Origin: Bolinopsis microptera
Taxonomy: Eukaryota; Ctenophora; Tentaculata; Lobata; Bolinopsidae
DNA length: 64,000 nucleotides
NCBI RefSeq assembly: GCF_026151205.1
Contig: NC_087084.1
Span: forward strand, 10,195,453 to 10,259,452
Reading direction: 5' to 3'
The translations under genes and the position numbers were made by a program. Within the stretch, counting starts at the first letter, position 1; each line of letters starts with the position of its first letter. This document shows positions 1 to 11,224 of the stretch, one piece after another. Under the pieces are notes generated by a model. The model did not search any database, had not been told where the DNA came from, and was given only the letters and a program-made list of their open reading frames with translations.

Positions 1-2250
1 TCTGAAAGAATAATTAAAGTTCAAGTACTTCACTAATTAAAGTGTATTTTTGATAAATGATTGAATTTTTGAACTTTTTAAAGACCACAATATGTTGTAA
101 AAGTTTTATACTTATTTCTTTAAATATTTGTATTCTTTTTGCAGAATTATTCACCTTGGAAATGTTAAGGACCGCAAAAACTTTAGAAATTTGTAAGAAG
201 TTATTTGGTTTTGAAGTTTGAACTAACCGATCTTTAATTGATTAAGCTGCCGACAAGTTTGTCTGACAGAATAATTAGACTTATTAATTGGAGAGCATTT
301 TTGGAAAATTATTGAACCTTTTTAAAGACCACGTGTTGTGAACTACATCGTATTACTTTAATTCTTTGACTTTCAATTTACCTCGAAGTTTAACTGCTTA
401 AAAAGTTGTCTTATGGGTAGCTTACTTAACACTAACAGAAAACGGGTCGCGACGAGGGGAAAAATGTTTACGGCTATAACCAATAATGAAACTGACAATT
501 TTGTGTTTAACAGCTGTCCTTCTCTTTTTTCATTAAATATTTTAAAAGTGGGATTATTTCATTATCAGTGCATTTAATATGTACGTCTGTCAAATTTAAG
601 TGTAAATATAATTCATATAATTATATAGTGTTGATCGAAAGTTTTCTATCTGTAAGTACTGCACACAAAATACAACTATTGGAATGTCTTATCGGCACTT
701 ATTTTTTCGTCCCTAATTTGGCCAAATTCGGCACCTTTGGCCATACATAGGGCCGGACGGACTTTCTGGCCGGTCAGACTTCCTGGCCGGCCAAATTAGG
801 GCTGTTCCCCATTTAAGTTTCGGGTTACTATCCCTGCGTTGACTTCTCATCTGTGCTCGCTTATCAGGACCCATTTTACTATTTTGGAGACAAATTTGTG
901 GCATCATTGGTTGCACCCAACTTCTGCAGAAGGGTAATCAACTACTGTTGACATGGTGTTGTCACGGTGATAGTATCATACAGATATGATATACGTTTGT
1001 TACAACTCTATGAGAGGTCGAACCTGGAGAACCAATAATTTATAGATAAATACACACTGTAAACACATAATTATCCCTGTAAGTTTAGACAAGGCCCACT
1101 CCAAGGCCGATACTGGCTTTGATACATCCTTCACGAAACTTCACGAACTTTTGATACAGCCCTGTTAGTTATATACTCCTTTATAATATACTCCTTTAAA
1201 ACCGCAGAACTTTACCTTAATCTAGACACATTCGTTTCGGTGTATCTCGTGAGTATTTGAGTGTGTCAGTTATTTGTGAAATTCGTATTGTTGTTAACTT
1301 AAGTTAGAGAGTTAGAAATAGACAACTTATCTGTAAGTTCAATGAAATGAGTCTCTTTCTTTAGGAGACTGAGTCGTTACGCCACTGATTACAAGCACTG
1401 AATCAGTAAATGCGATAAATCCTGACTCCTTTCTCGTGCTTACGTGTATACAGCTGCGCATACTTTTCATTGAATCAGGGCTGTGGCTGGCACGCATTTA
1501 TAGGCTACTCAATTCAATATTGCAGGGTAAACAATAAGGTTTTAGTTTATGCCCTAATTACTTAATAGTCCAGACTTCGTTTGAGCCCATTCCTAATTCG
1601 CTGAGATTTTCAGATGCGTCATTGGGCCAATATGGGTGTTGCCCTGCTGGGTTATACGATAAAATGTTCGTCTCCGTCCGATTTTCGATAGTTTAAACCA
1701 TTATGAAGGTCCTCGCAAAGCTTCAAGAGTATCCGAAGGTTTGCAGGTAGAAGTGCACTGGAGTCTGGTCTATAATTAATACAGAAAATTCATTTTATTC
1801 CACAGAAAATTAGCTGAATGAGCAACATCTCAAGTTCCAGCCGTGCGTAATGAATATTACGCATATTATCAGAGTTGATTGTTTAACTTTGAATAGATGT
1901 TTATATTGTCCAGTCCCCGATAACTCTAAGTTGCGTCATTTGACCTCTCTAGCCGGAATATCAGACGCTTCATGGTGCTAGCTCTTAGTCTTATGTGACG
2001 AAATAGTTAATTACCAAGGAAATTGTACAGCCTATAGGAACAGATATGCATTAAACCAATACATAGGTTCAGCCAGATTGTACCATGCATTGCTCAGTTT
2101 TCATCCTACCAAGTCCCGCTATAACGCCAGCTTAATTACATTCACTACACGTAATGATATAACCCTTCATTTCTACAGAGCAGCTCAATACCCTCCCCAT
2201 CATTAGACCTGTAATAGCTTCCCAGCTGACTGGTGATAATAGCCTCCCTG
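1..2250. other. intergenic, no gene seen
   Basis: AT-rich DNA with only short, unconvincing open frames on both strands. A small GC-rich patch around 720-800 has repeated GGCCGG-type motifs. I see no supported exon, RNA gene or transposon end here. Confidence 0.5.
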
Positions 2251-3210
2251 CCCTCAGTGACTACTAATATTAGGTCCCTCCCTCTCAGCCCTCAGTGACT
2301 ACTAATATTAGGACCCTCCCTCTCAGCCCTCAGTGACTACTAATATTAGGTCCCTTCCTCTCAGCCCTCAGTGACTACTAATATTAGGTCCCTCCCTCTC
2401 AGCCCTCAGTGACTACTAATATTAGGTCCCTCCCTCTCAGCCCTCAGTGACTACTAATATTAGGTTCCTCCCTCTCAGCCCTCAGTGACTACTGATATTA
2501 GGTCCTTCCCTCTCAGCCCTCAGTGACTGCTAATAATAGGTCCCTCCCTCTCAGCCCTCAGTGACTACTAATATTAGGTCCCTCCCTCTCAGCCCTCAGT
2601 GACTACTAATATTAGGTCCCTCCCTCTCAGCCCTCAGTGACTACTAATATTAGGTCCCTCCCTCTCAACCCTCAGTGACTACTAATATTAGGTCCCTCCC
2701 TCTCAGCCCTCAGTGACTACTAATATTAGGTCCCTCCCTCTCAGCCCTCAGTGACTACTAATATTAGGTCCCTCCCTCTCAGCCCTCAGTGACTACTAAT
2801 ATTAGGTCCCTCCCTCTCAGCCCTCAGTGACTACTAATATTAGGTCCCTCCCTCTCAGCCCTCAGTGACTACTAATATTAGGTCCCTCCCTCTCAGCCCT
2901 CAGTGACTGCTAATATTAGGTCCCTCCCTCTCAGCCCTCAGTGACTACTAATATTAGGTCCTTCCCTTTCAGCCCTCAGTGACTACTAATATTAGGTCCC
3001 TCCCTCTCAGCCCTCAGTGACTACTAATATTAGGTCCCTCCCTCTCAGCCCTCAGTGACTGCTAATATTAGGTCCCTCCCTCTCAGCCCTCAGTGACTAC
3101 TGATATTAGGTCCCTCCCTCTCAGCCCTCAGTGAGTACTAATATTATAGGTCCCTCCCTCTCAGCCCTCAGTGACTACTAATATTAGGTCCCTCCCTCCC
3201 AGCCCTCAGT
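2251..3210. repeat. 38-bp minisatellite, about 25 copies
   Basis: Head-to-tail repeats of a 38-bp unit that begins CCCTCAGTGACTACTAATAT and ends in a pyrimidine-rich CCCTCCCTCTCAG. Most units are identical. A few carry single changes (GACTGCTAATA, TGATATTAGG, TTCCTCCC), and one unit near 3140 has a 2-bp expansion. The homogeneity points to recent expansion or gene-conversion-like turnover. It is followed almost directly by a CT microsatellite. Confidence 0.97.
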
Positions 3211-3223
3211 AGAGGCCCCTGTA

Positions 3224-3260
3224 CTCTCTCTCTCTATCTCTCTCTCTCTCTCTCTCTCTT
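3224..3260. repeat. (CT)n microsatellite
   Basis: About 37 bp of CT dinucleotides with one CTAT interruption, just downstream of the 38-bp minisatellite. Confidence 0.95.
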
Positions 3261-4258
3261 AGCACGACTAGTGAACACGGGAACCCTGGACCGGGGATAA
3301 TTAGCGGTTAGGTAATAGCAGGAGGGGCCCGGGTCAATGAATTATTTAGGGGCCTCTATGATTGCTAATTAGGGGAGCTCATATAGTGGTTTACTAGACG
3401 ACTGGAGCAGTACGTGTGGTTATCATACCCCACCTCTATAATGGGGTATTATCTCTGACATTGTAATGGGTTCACGGCCTGCCTGTTTCTTATCTCAGTC
3501 TTATCTGTTTAACTCGTTTCAGTATGTGAATACGAGTCTGATCTGACTGTTATCTGAGTCTTATCTGAGTCTTATCTGAGTCTTATCTGACTTCGAGAAC
3601 AGTTCACTGCGTTCCTTTTTATGTTATCATGTCCAGTTTCTTTGTGGCGGATGGTGCTCTAGATTTTAGAGTTTGGTGGCACTTATCTAACTGTTTAAAA
3701 GTTTGGTTAAAACTAGATCATAATTGGATCGGTTTTAATTTGGTTATACATCTTAGTGATCTTCATAAGCAATAACTTTAGAAAACTTGCTACGGATGTT
3801 AGCGTTATGATTCCAATTTGTATTTATATTTTGGCTCCGAAAAAGTGCGTTCAGTTCAGTTTTATTTTTGAAAAGTGGCTGCTTGATAATTTAAAAAATA
3901 AAAACAGCCACTTAAAATTCTCAAATGCTATAACACAAGCAGCTGTGCGATGTTGAACTTACAATCCTTTTTTTCTGGATAAGAATGAGTTCTACTGTCC
4001 CAAGTTAAAGTTATTGTTCTTATAGTAAAATACTAAAATAGTGTGCATGCAAACGCGTCATGGTCAATTGTCCTGTTAGCTGTATTACAAAATTTTATAA
4101 AAATAAGACAAAATGTTAAGATTTTAAAGAAAAGAACCGTAAAATCACAAAGTTGCTGTCTTTGTTTAGACACAAAGGTAACACGTGGAGAATCATCAAA
4201 GAGAGACAGAGAGAGGGAGAGAAAATTGTAACAAAGAACTGCCCACTAAGAAGTTTTC
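3261..4258. other. intergenic upstream of the peptide-precursor gene
   Basis: No exon supported. A short direct repeat with a TTATCTGAGTC core lies at about 3540-3592. Several short open frames on both strands show no family features or splice support. The right end holds the promoter of the next gene. Confidence 0.45.
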
Positions 4259-4271
4259 TATATAAAAGGGG
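4259..4271 (+). promoter_or_regulatory. TATA box of the secreted precursor gene
   Basis: TATATAAAAGGGG is a near-consensus TATA element. It lies about 50 bp upstream of the ATG at 4312, which leaves room for a start site near 4288-4292 and a 5' UTR of about 20 nt. Its position just ahead of a signal-peptide exon supports a real promoter. Confidence 0.6.
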
Positions 4272-4311
4272 TAAACCTCGGAGAGCAGAGCAGTTGAAGA
4301 ATTTTAAGAAT

Positions 4312-5842
4312 ATGAGGGTCACAGTTATCTATTTGACTTTTGCTGCTACCATCTTTGTACTAGTGAGGTAAGTTGTTCTGTACAATTAAGTTACAATTTG
4401 CTTACAATTTATTTACAATTTACTTACAATTTACTTACAATTTACTTACAATTTACTTAAAATCATAGCTTTTAGATATTTCAAAAAGGTTTTAATATTA
4501 ACTCTATAACCATCCTGATTTAATACCGGAAACAATAACAAATAAAAGCGAATTAAGAATAACATCCAACAGTGTTGTAAAAGGAGAATCTAGCGCAGAG
4601 GAACTTCAGCCGGATCTGGAACCTCAAGCTCACACTCTCTTTGAGAAGGAGAACCCAATTGATCCAGGTTGGTACTTGTGGATGGTGATGGTATTAGAGG
4701 GGGATATGTTTTTGTATGTTTGTAGCTAAATATTTATACAAAATGATTTCATTATTTCAATAATCCAATGAATGCTGGCTAAAAGTTATGTTTCCCCAAT
4801 TACTGGGATATATAATTGTTTCTATGAATTTATAGTCTTATTAAAAATAAAAACGCCACACTATAAGGCGTACGTGTTGAAGATATTTAGGATTGAACCG
4901 CATGATTCACAAGCCTGATCTTAGATCTTCAATTCACATTTGTTTTTAATTAAATCTTAAACACTGAAATAAATGTCTTCATTCTTCAGTAATTGGTTAT
5001 TTTTTTCAGAAGCTCACGGAGTCTATACTCTCTTTGACGGGGAAGAAGAATTAGGTAATTATTAATTAATTGGGTAACATATCGCTGTCACAATTTATAA
5101 TTATATTTAATAAATGAATAATAAGATTATCGTAATTCAACGATCACTATTTAAATAATGCTATAAACTATAAGATTTCTGATTTTGTGGGGCGTAATGT
5201 CTTGTCGATCTTTAAGTTTAAATAACAAACTAAATTACTCAAGTTTCTTTAGCACTTACATCACCATTAACCAAATTTTGAAATAAATCGGTTTATGGCC
5301 AGTTTTGATGATTAATTCATATTTCCCTTGACACTTTTATTTCCATTAACCGCTATAAACTTATTTTATTTTTGAATTTAAAGATTAAACGTCTCTAACA
5401 TTTAAAAGGTCGTGAAGCAACAAACTCCGTCCTGAAGACCAGACGCTCTCTTTACAAGATCCTGCGTCAGAAGCAAAAGAGCCAGGCTCTTCTGAAGCCG
5501 AGGAGTGCAAGTAGGAGGCGTTCTCTGTACAACATTGTCAGGAAGAAGTCGAGGAAACCAGCGCCTCTTCCACAAGCGCCTCTTCCTCCAGCTCCAGAAC
5601 CTGTTGTAATACCTCCTCCTGCACCACGTGAATCAGATAAAGGAGATCGGCTAGGAAATGAGGGCTTCGTCGAAGAGCCAGAAGTCGAGGAGCAAGAAGC
5701 CAAAAGTGAAACCGACACTGAGAAGAAGGTTGAAACAGAAAGTGAGACAGTTACTGAAAGAAATGATTCGGAGACGGACACCTTAAAGGACAGCAGCCCC
5801 ATTGATAGAAAATCCACTCTAGGAAATACACTGGATGGTTAG
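4312..5842 (+). CDS. secreted, dibasic-rich precursor protein (four exons, function unknown)
   Basis: Joined exons are 4312-4367, 4549-4667 (the acceptor could also be 4558 or 4573, all in phase), 5010-5054 and 5409-5842, about 217 aa. Intron phases are 2, 1, 1, with donors GTAAGT, GTTGGT and GTAATT; only the acceptor of exon 3 has a strong pyrimidine tract. Exon 1 is a hydrophobic signal peptide (MRVTVIYLTFAATIFVLV). Exons 2 and 3 encode related short stretches (AHTLFEKE and AHGVYTLFDGEEE). The last exon carries two copies of a basic-flanked motif, RRSLYKILR and RRRSLYNIVRKK, then a Pro-rich spacer and an acidic tail. Signal peptide, repeated core and dibasic sites resemble a neuropeptide or antimicrobial prohormone, but no family is recognised. 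The coding frame is open to the TAG at 5840. Exon 2's start is the weakest call. Confidence 0.62.
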
Positions 5843-6109
5843 CATAACGTGCGGTCATGCTATGTGGTTTTGCTATGTGGTGTTGCTATGTGGTGTTGCT
5901 ATGTGGTGTTGCTATGTGGTATTGCTACTTTGTGTCTTTAAATGTGGGCCAAAACTACTATAACAGTTTACTGTCAATAATCCATTTTACAAATTAGGTC
6001 ATTTTATTAAGTTTATTTATTAAAGTTATGACATTTCGTCATTCTGCCATTTTTTATATATTTGTTGTGCTTATGTGCTCTTTCAATGAACGTGAAACTG
6101 TGCTAACCA
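5843..6109. repeat. short tandem repeats and spacer
   Basis: About five copies of a 15-bp unit with core TGCTATGTGGTGT lie at about 5855-5927, right after the stop of the precursor gene and probably in its 3' UTR. The remainder is AT-rich with no gene. Confidence 0.7.
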
Positions 6110-6357
6110 CCTACTAATAACGTGCTTATCACGTGCTATCCACGTGCTAACCACGTGCTAACCACGTGCTAACCACGTGCTAACACCGTGCTAACCACGT
6201 GCTAATAACGTGCTAACCACGTGCTAACCACACGCTAACCACGTGCTAACCACGCGCTAACCACGCGCTAACCACGTGCTCTCCACGTGCTAACCACGCG
6301 CAAACTATGTGCTAACACCGTGCTAATAACGTGCTAATAACGTGCTAACAACGTGCT
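6110..6357. repeat. 11-bp minisatellite, about 22 copies
   Basis: Degenerate head-to-tail repeats of CACGTGCTAAC. Many units contain an intact CACGTG palindrome; others read CACGCG, AACGTG or ACCGTG. The array is a dense cluster of E-box-like sites downstream of the precursor gene, but there is no sign that it is regulatory rather than satellite DNA. Confidence 0.9.
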
Positions 6358-7735
6358 AATGTTGCTGTAAATTTCAGCATAATTTTTTAATTGATTAATT
6401 ATGATTTTTGTTATCAATTTGTGATTCTTAAAAGACTCTGACCAATCGTCAGTTTGCTTGGATTCGTGCCAACTTCATCAGCTCTCCAACTTATGCTTTA
6501 AATGAATAATATAGTATATACCGCAGTTATCCATTCTTTGTGGCAAACAGTAAACAATGCTTCTCACTTTACTGCAGCGTGAGAATGTAGTGAGATTGAG
6601 AATACACCGTGATTACGGTACTGCATTATTTAAGCTACTATAACCCAAGCAACAGAGGTTGAGAATCTAAAATATTTCGGGTAACAAGTAGGCTGACAAC
6701 CTAACAGACACACCCTCAGGTGGGAGATATCGCAGAGGGAGGTTGTGAACAAACCACAGAAGATGAGAGAGTACCGGACTGGTTGGAATTTACCAAGGAT
6801 CGTGCAGCAGAAAGGGCAGAGATCGTCGTCAGTCGCAGCGATATGCTAGCCAGTTTATTGTGTATATAATGATTTGAACGGAAGATTGTAATGTGATAAA
6901 CCCTTTTGGAGTGACCGGAATGATTTAAAAGCAATTTTTTCATTGTAGATTAAGAGATTACTTGTTGTTTCTTTGATTGTAAGGATGTGTTATTGAGATT
7001 TAAAATATATTTATTTCATTATCTAAAAGAGGTTGTTGTCAATTCTAAAATTTATTGCTTTTACTCGCAAAACGGCCATATAAGATATTTTAGTAAGGAG
7101 TCGAAAAACTAAGTGTCTTATAAATAAAATAACTGCGAGACAAACAAAATGAAAGGGTAATGGTGGGAAAAGTAATCATCATCCCGCGGGTCTTCAGATC
7201 GCTCACATTATCAATTTTTCTTTTGGTTTTTACTTCTTTCACGGTCGAATAGGTCGTGATAGTAATTTTCTTAAAAATTCATTTAACGTTCGTTCTGCAT
7301 ACTTCTTCATAAATCATTTCATTCATCATTTATATTCTTCAGTCGTCGTCCTATCAATTTCTCCCGTGGCAATTTCTATCTGATTCTATAATTCCACTAG
7401 GAAACACTCTTTCATTTCAAACACAACGAAGTTTTTTTTAAGTCAAATCTTAAGAAAAACTTCTTCGCTCGACATGATGGCTTTGTGGTTTTCACTGTCC
7501 TTGTGTGAAAATAGTGTTATTCCCCCGATCATGGATGAGGGTATTGCAATGTGTTTCATACCACAAGGAATGTTCAGGCTGTGGAAACGTTCCTCTTCTC
7601 TTTCAATTACCTGTTGGAGGGTATTTATTAGTTAAGATATTGGTATTTAAAATATTAGAGGGTATTCATTAGCTACTATACTAACTAAGATATTGGTATC
7701 TGAAATGAGTTGAATGTTATAATGATGTTACCATA
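6358..7735. other. intergenic, no gene seen
   Basis: AT-rich sequence without supported exons on either strand. Short open frames lack splice context or family features. Confidence 0.45.
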
Positions 7736-8100
7736 GGATGGCATTCTTTTTACAATTCTCTTAGTCTTAAATTTGTTAAATGTGTTAAATATGTCAAATG
7801 TGTAAAACTTTAATGAGTTTAATGTGTTTAATGTGTTTAATGTGTTTAATGTGTTTAATGTGTTTAATGTGTTTAATGTGTTTAATGTGTTTAATGTGTT
7901 TAATGTGTTTAATGTGTTTAATGTGTTTAATGTGTTTAATGTGTTTAATGTGTTTAATGTGTTTAATGTGTTTAATGTGTTTAATGTGTTTAATGTGTTT
8001 AATGTGTTTAATGTGTTTAATGTGTTTAATGTGTTTAATGTGTTTAATGTGTTTAATGTGTTTAATGTGTTTAATGTGTACGTTAAATATATTAAATATG
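7736..8100. repeat. 9-bp satellite (TTTAATGTG)n
   Basis: A nearly perfect core of about 30 TTTAATGTG units runs from about 7809 to 8078, flanked by degenerate TTAAATATG-type units on both sides. Because the unit is a multiple of three, every frame stays open and gives spurious repeat proteins on both strands. Confidence 0.97.
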
Positions 8101-9525
8101 TTATATGTTAAATATGCATATATTGTACCTCTATCTGGCCGGCTACATTCATTTGTCTCCACTCAGGGTAACTCTTCAACTGTTCGTAGTCCATATCACC
8201 TTTTAACCTCCCCAACACCTCATCACGTGAGATCATTATAACTGATTCGCTCTCTATACGCTGCAGGGATGTTATTGTCAAACATCAAACACAAGGATTT
8301 ATTTCTTGTCGGAGATATAGTCACAGGGATAACCAGTCACTATTACACTGTCTTTTCGATGCTCAAGGCAAAGGAGTTACTTAACTTTAAGTGCAAAAAG
8401 GTTTCACAATTTTAATGCGCACAACTATTACTTATAAGTATAAATAGCTACATGCGAGTTTGACTGGAATGTCTCTCGACTTTTCTGGAATAAGATAACT
8501 GATAAGTTGGGAATATTGAGAGTAGGGTGTTCTTAGTTCTTAGTTCAAAAGTTTAATCCAGTTATTTTAAGAATAAAACTTTCTTTAAACATATTTTGAA
8601 AATAAGATAATCCAGGAAATGCCACACGTGATCTGACTTAAAGTTAAAAGAAGCAATGTGTAGAAGCTAGCTGCTAGCATCACAGTGTTCCGTGTAATAT
8701 CATGCATGATCGCATCTCTGTTGATCGGAAAAACGTGCAATAATATAAAAACAGACGTTAGTATGCTAATGCATGTACCCGTTAATATTACTAGCGCTAT
8801 TAGGTAACACTTGGCAGGGGTGATAACTGACGAGGAGCAAACATTCTTTATTTTCTACTGGAATTACAAGCAAAAATTGCAAAACAAGTGATTTAGCTGT
8901 TTGGTTTTTTTTTAAACAAAAATAAAAGTAAGTTAAAATATGCGTCATGAAAGTTTTTTTGCCTGTTGCGACTGATGATAAAATAGACTGCATGATTATT
9001 GCAATAGTGATAATTATAGCGTCCATAGCGATCCAGAATATTATCCTGCTATATTTGCATAAATTTATTTTTAACTAGTGGAACATGAGACCTATCCAAA
9101 TTCTGAGGAATTGAGCTTAATGTCACGTTAAATAGTGCACCAGACCTATATAAATTATGAGTTTTTGTGCTTTAAGTCACGTTTACAAAGTAACGTTTTG
9201 AACAGAAATTATGAGCATAATTTACTTTAATATGCATGTTGCACTTGTTGGAAACAAATGGAGACACACAGGATCATCGCAGATCAATATTCATTATTCA
9301 ATATAGCGCAATATTCAATGTAAGTATAAATTTATCATTCAATATTAATATTCAATACATATCAATAATCAATGTTAAAATTCAATATTCAATATTAATT
9401 ATATCAAATATAATATTCAATAATTCAAAAAATTGTACCTGTTTGAAGTGTTCGGCTTTCATCTTAGAAATTGGGTTAGAAAGGTGGACTCCATCATAAC
9501 TAACTGCGTATATCTAGATCAGACA
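8101..9525. other. intergenic, AT-rich
   Basis: No supported exon. Positions about 9285-9425 are a degenerate array of ATTCAATATT-like words. Confidence 0.45.
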
Positions 9526-9529
9526 GATA

Positions 9530-9668
9530 TGTTAAGTGTGTTAGATATGTTAAATATGTCAAATATGTTAAATATGTTAAACATGTTAAATATGCTGAAT
9601 ATGTATATCTAGATCAGAGAGACATGTTAAATAACAAATATGTTAAATATGTTAAATATGTATTTCTA
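9530..9668. repeat. degenerate 9-bp repeats (GTTAAATAT)
   Basis: Imperfect copies of the TTAAATATG word also seen flanking the 7.8-8.1 kb satellite. They are interrupted three times by a TCTAGATCA-containing segment (about 9511, 9607, 9664), which suggests a higher-order unit. Confidence 0.75.
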
Positions 9669-9833
9669 GATCATGGAGATACTCGGTGAGCTTTAAGGGT
9701 CACTGTACAAGCTACGGTATTCTTATCAGAAGTGGATTTCGGGTGAACTGTATAAACATGCTCTTATTGCTCATCGGCATTTATTTATCGGCATTTAGAG
9801 CTGAAACATTCCGAACCAGTCTAAAGAATTTTA

Positions 9834-10915
9834 GGCAAGTTTCCATAAACGATATTTTATGATCGTCGCCGATAATCGCTTATTGAGCGCTTTTTCGGCG
9901 CTTTTTTTTATAAAAACCGTTTACAATCGCTTTTTTTACGATTATAAACGGTTCAAAAAAAATCGCTTATAATCGACTATAATTGATGTCATAATTCAAA
10001 AAAGCGCTTTTTTGAATTTAAAAGCGCTTATAAGCGCTTTTAAGCGCTTACTAGCGTCGCTGAGCGATTTGAAAGCGGTTTTCCAGTAGGATTGGCGCCA
10101 AAAACGGGTGGATAAGCGGTTGGCCGGATAAGCGACTCGTAGACGCTTTTTTGAACCATTTATAAGCGATTATAAGCGCTTATAATTGGGGTGCAATTTA
10201 GCTGTTTGTAAAGCGCAAATAAAGCGCTTATAAGCGCTTTTAAAATTGAGTCAGGAAGACGCTATATTACATCTTATAACCGCTTATAATCGATTATAAG
10301 CGTTTTTTTAGAAATCGCTTATTACGGCTAATTCATCGCTATTTCACCGCTTTTACCGCTTTTCCTATCATCCATGGCCAGGTGAGCAGGAATTAAAAAG
10401 CGCTTATAAGCGCTTTTTCGATGCTGCCCCTAGCCTGGTCGGAACGGGGAAGTGCCCGGAATTTAAAAGCGCTTATAAGCGATTTCTCAATTCCCCTTAA
10501 CCTGGTCGGAACTTGCATGTGCTTTTCTGAGCAACCTGGGGTGCACCGGCAGAGTCAGGATTTAAAAGCGCTTATAGGCGCTTATGATCGCTTTTCTACC
10601 ACTTTTCCTATCACCCATGGCATGGGTTGGCAAGAATTATAAAGCGCTTATAAGCGTTTTTCAATGCTGCCCCTTAGCTGGTCGGAACGGGGGAGTGCCC
10701 GGAATTAAAAAGCGCTTATAAGCGCTTTTAAATTCAAAAAAGCGCTTTTTTGAATTATGACATCAATTATAGTCGATTATAAGCGATTTTTTTTGAACCG
10801 TTTATAATCGTAAAAAAAGCGATTGTAAACGGTTTTTATAAAAAAAAGCGCCGAAAAAGCGCTCAATAAGCGATTATCGGCGACGATCATAAAATATCGT
10901 TGATGGAAACTTGCC
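9834..10915. mobile_element. fold-back DNA transposon FB1 with 8-bp target duplication
   Basis: A 1,082-bp element with terminal inverted repeats of about 200 bp (left 9834 to about 10038, right about 10711 to 10915). It begins GGCAAGTTTCCAT and ends with the complement. GAATTTTA occurs directly outside both ends (9826-9833 and 10916-10923) as an 8-bp target-site duplication. The interior is packed with the palindrome AGCGCTTATAAGCGCT and variants, plus three diverged copies of a segment containing CTGGTCGGAAC. No transposase frame is present, so it is non-autonomous. An 8-bp duplication is typical of hAT and P-type transposases; the superfamily is inference. Confidence 0.9.
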
Positions 10916-11014
10916 GAATTTTACTTGAGACACTCAATCTGTGAATTGACTGTAAAATCCGGATCAGAAAATTATTTATGAGTGGCATAGTTAAAATGTT
11001 TCTTGGGTACAATT

Positions 11015-11129
11015 TGTATTGATTCCGTTTGATGCGACAAGGAAAGGGCTCTTATCAGGAAAGAGCCTTTTCCTTATCCTTTCCTGATAAGAGCCTTTTC
11101 CTTGTCACATCAAACGGGATCAATACACA
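11015..11129. repeat. 115-bp perfect-like hairpin
   Basis: Arms of about 48 bp pair with few mismatches. The left arm starts TGTATTGATTCCGTTTGATG and the right arm is its complement ending in ATCAATACACA. The inner part carries GGAAAAGGCTCTTATCAGGA and its mirror. It could be a very small MITE or a structured RNA element. I found no clear target duplication. Confidence 0.8.
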
Positions 11130-11224
11130 TGTTAGCCAAGGAACAGCCAATTGATAATAAAAAAAAAGATATGAATGAGTCCTGTTTAAATAAATAGTAA
11201 TGTATACAAATCAATAGTTCTTAC

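Noticed and set aside
2251-3210. CRISPR-like array in the 38-bp repeats
   Set aside because: Units abut without unique spacers and the genome is eukaryotic, so it is a minisatellite.
5467-5817. 116-codon minus-strand frame over the last exon of the precursor gene
   Set aside because: Antisense shadow of the plus-strand coding exon, whose frame, splice sites and dibasic repeats explain the sequence better.
7794-8241. Repeat proteins (FNV)n, (CLM)n and (HIK)n
   Set aside because: Translations of the TTTAATGTG satellite; a unit of three codons keeps every frame open.
11110-11181. 24-codon terminal exon for the 15-kb minus-strand gene
   Set aside because: The phase fits, but the sequence is low-complexity hydrophobic and ends inside the hairpin; support is too weak to include.
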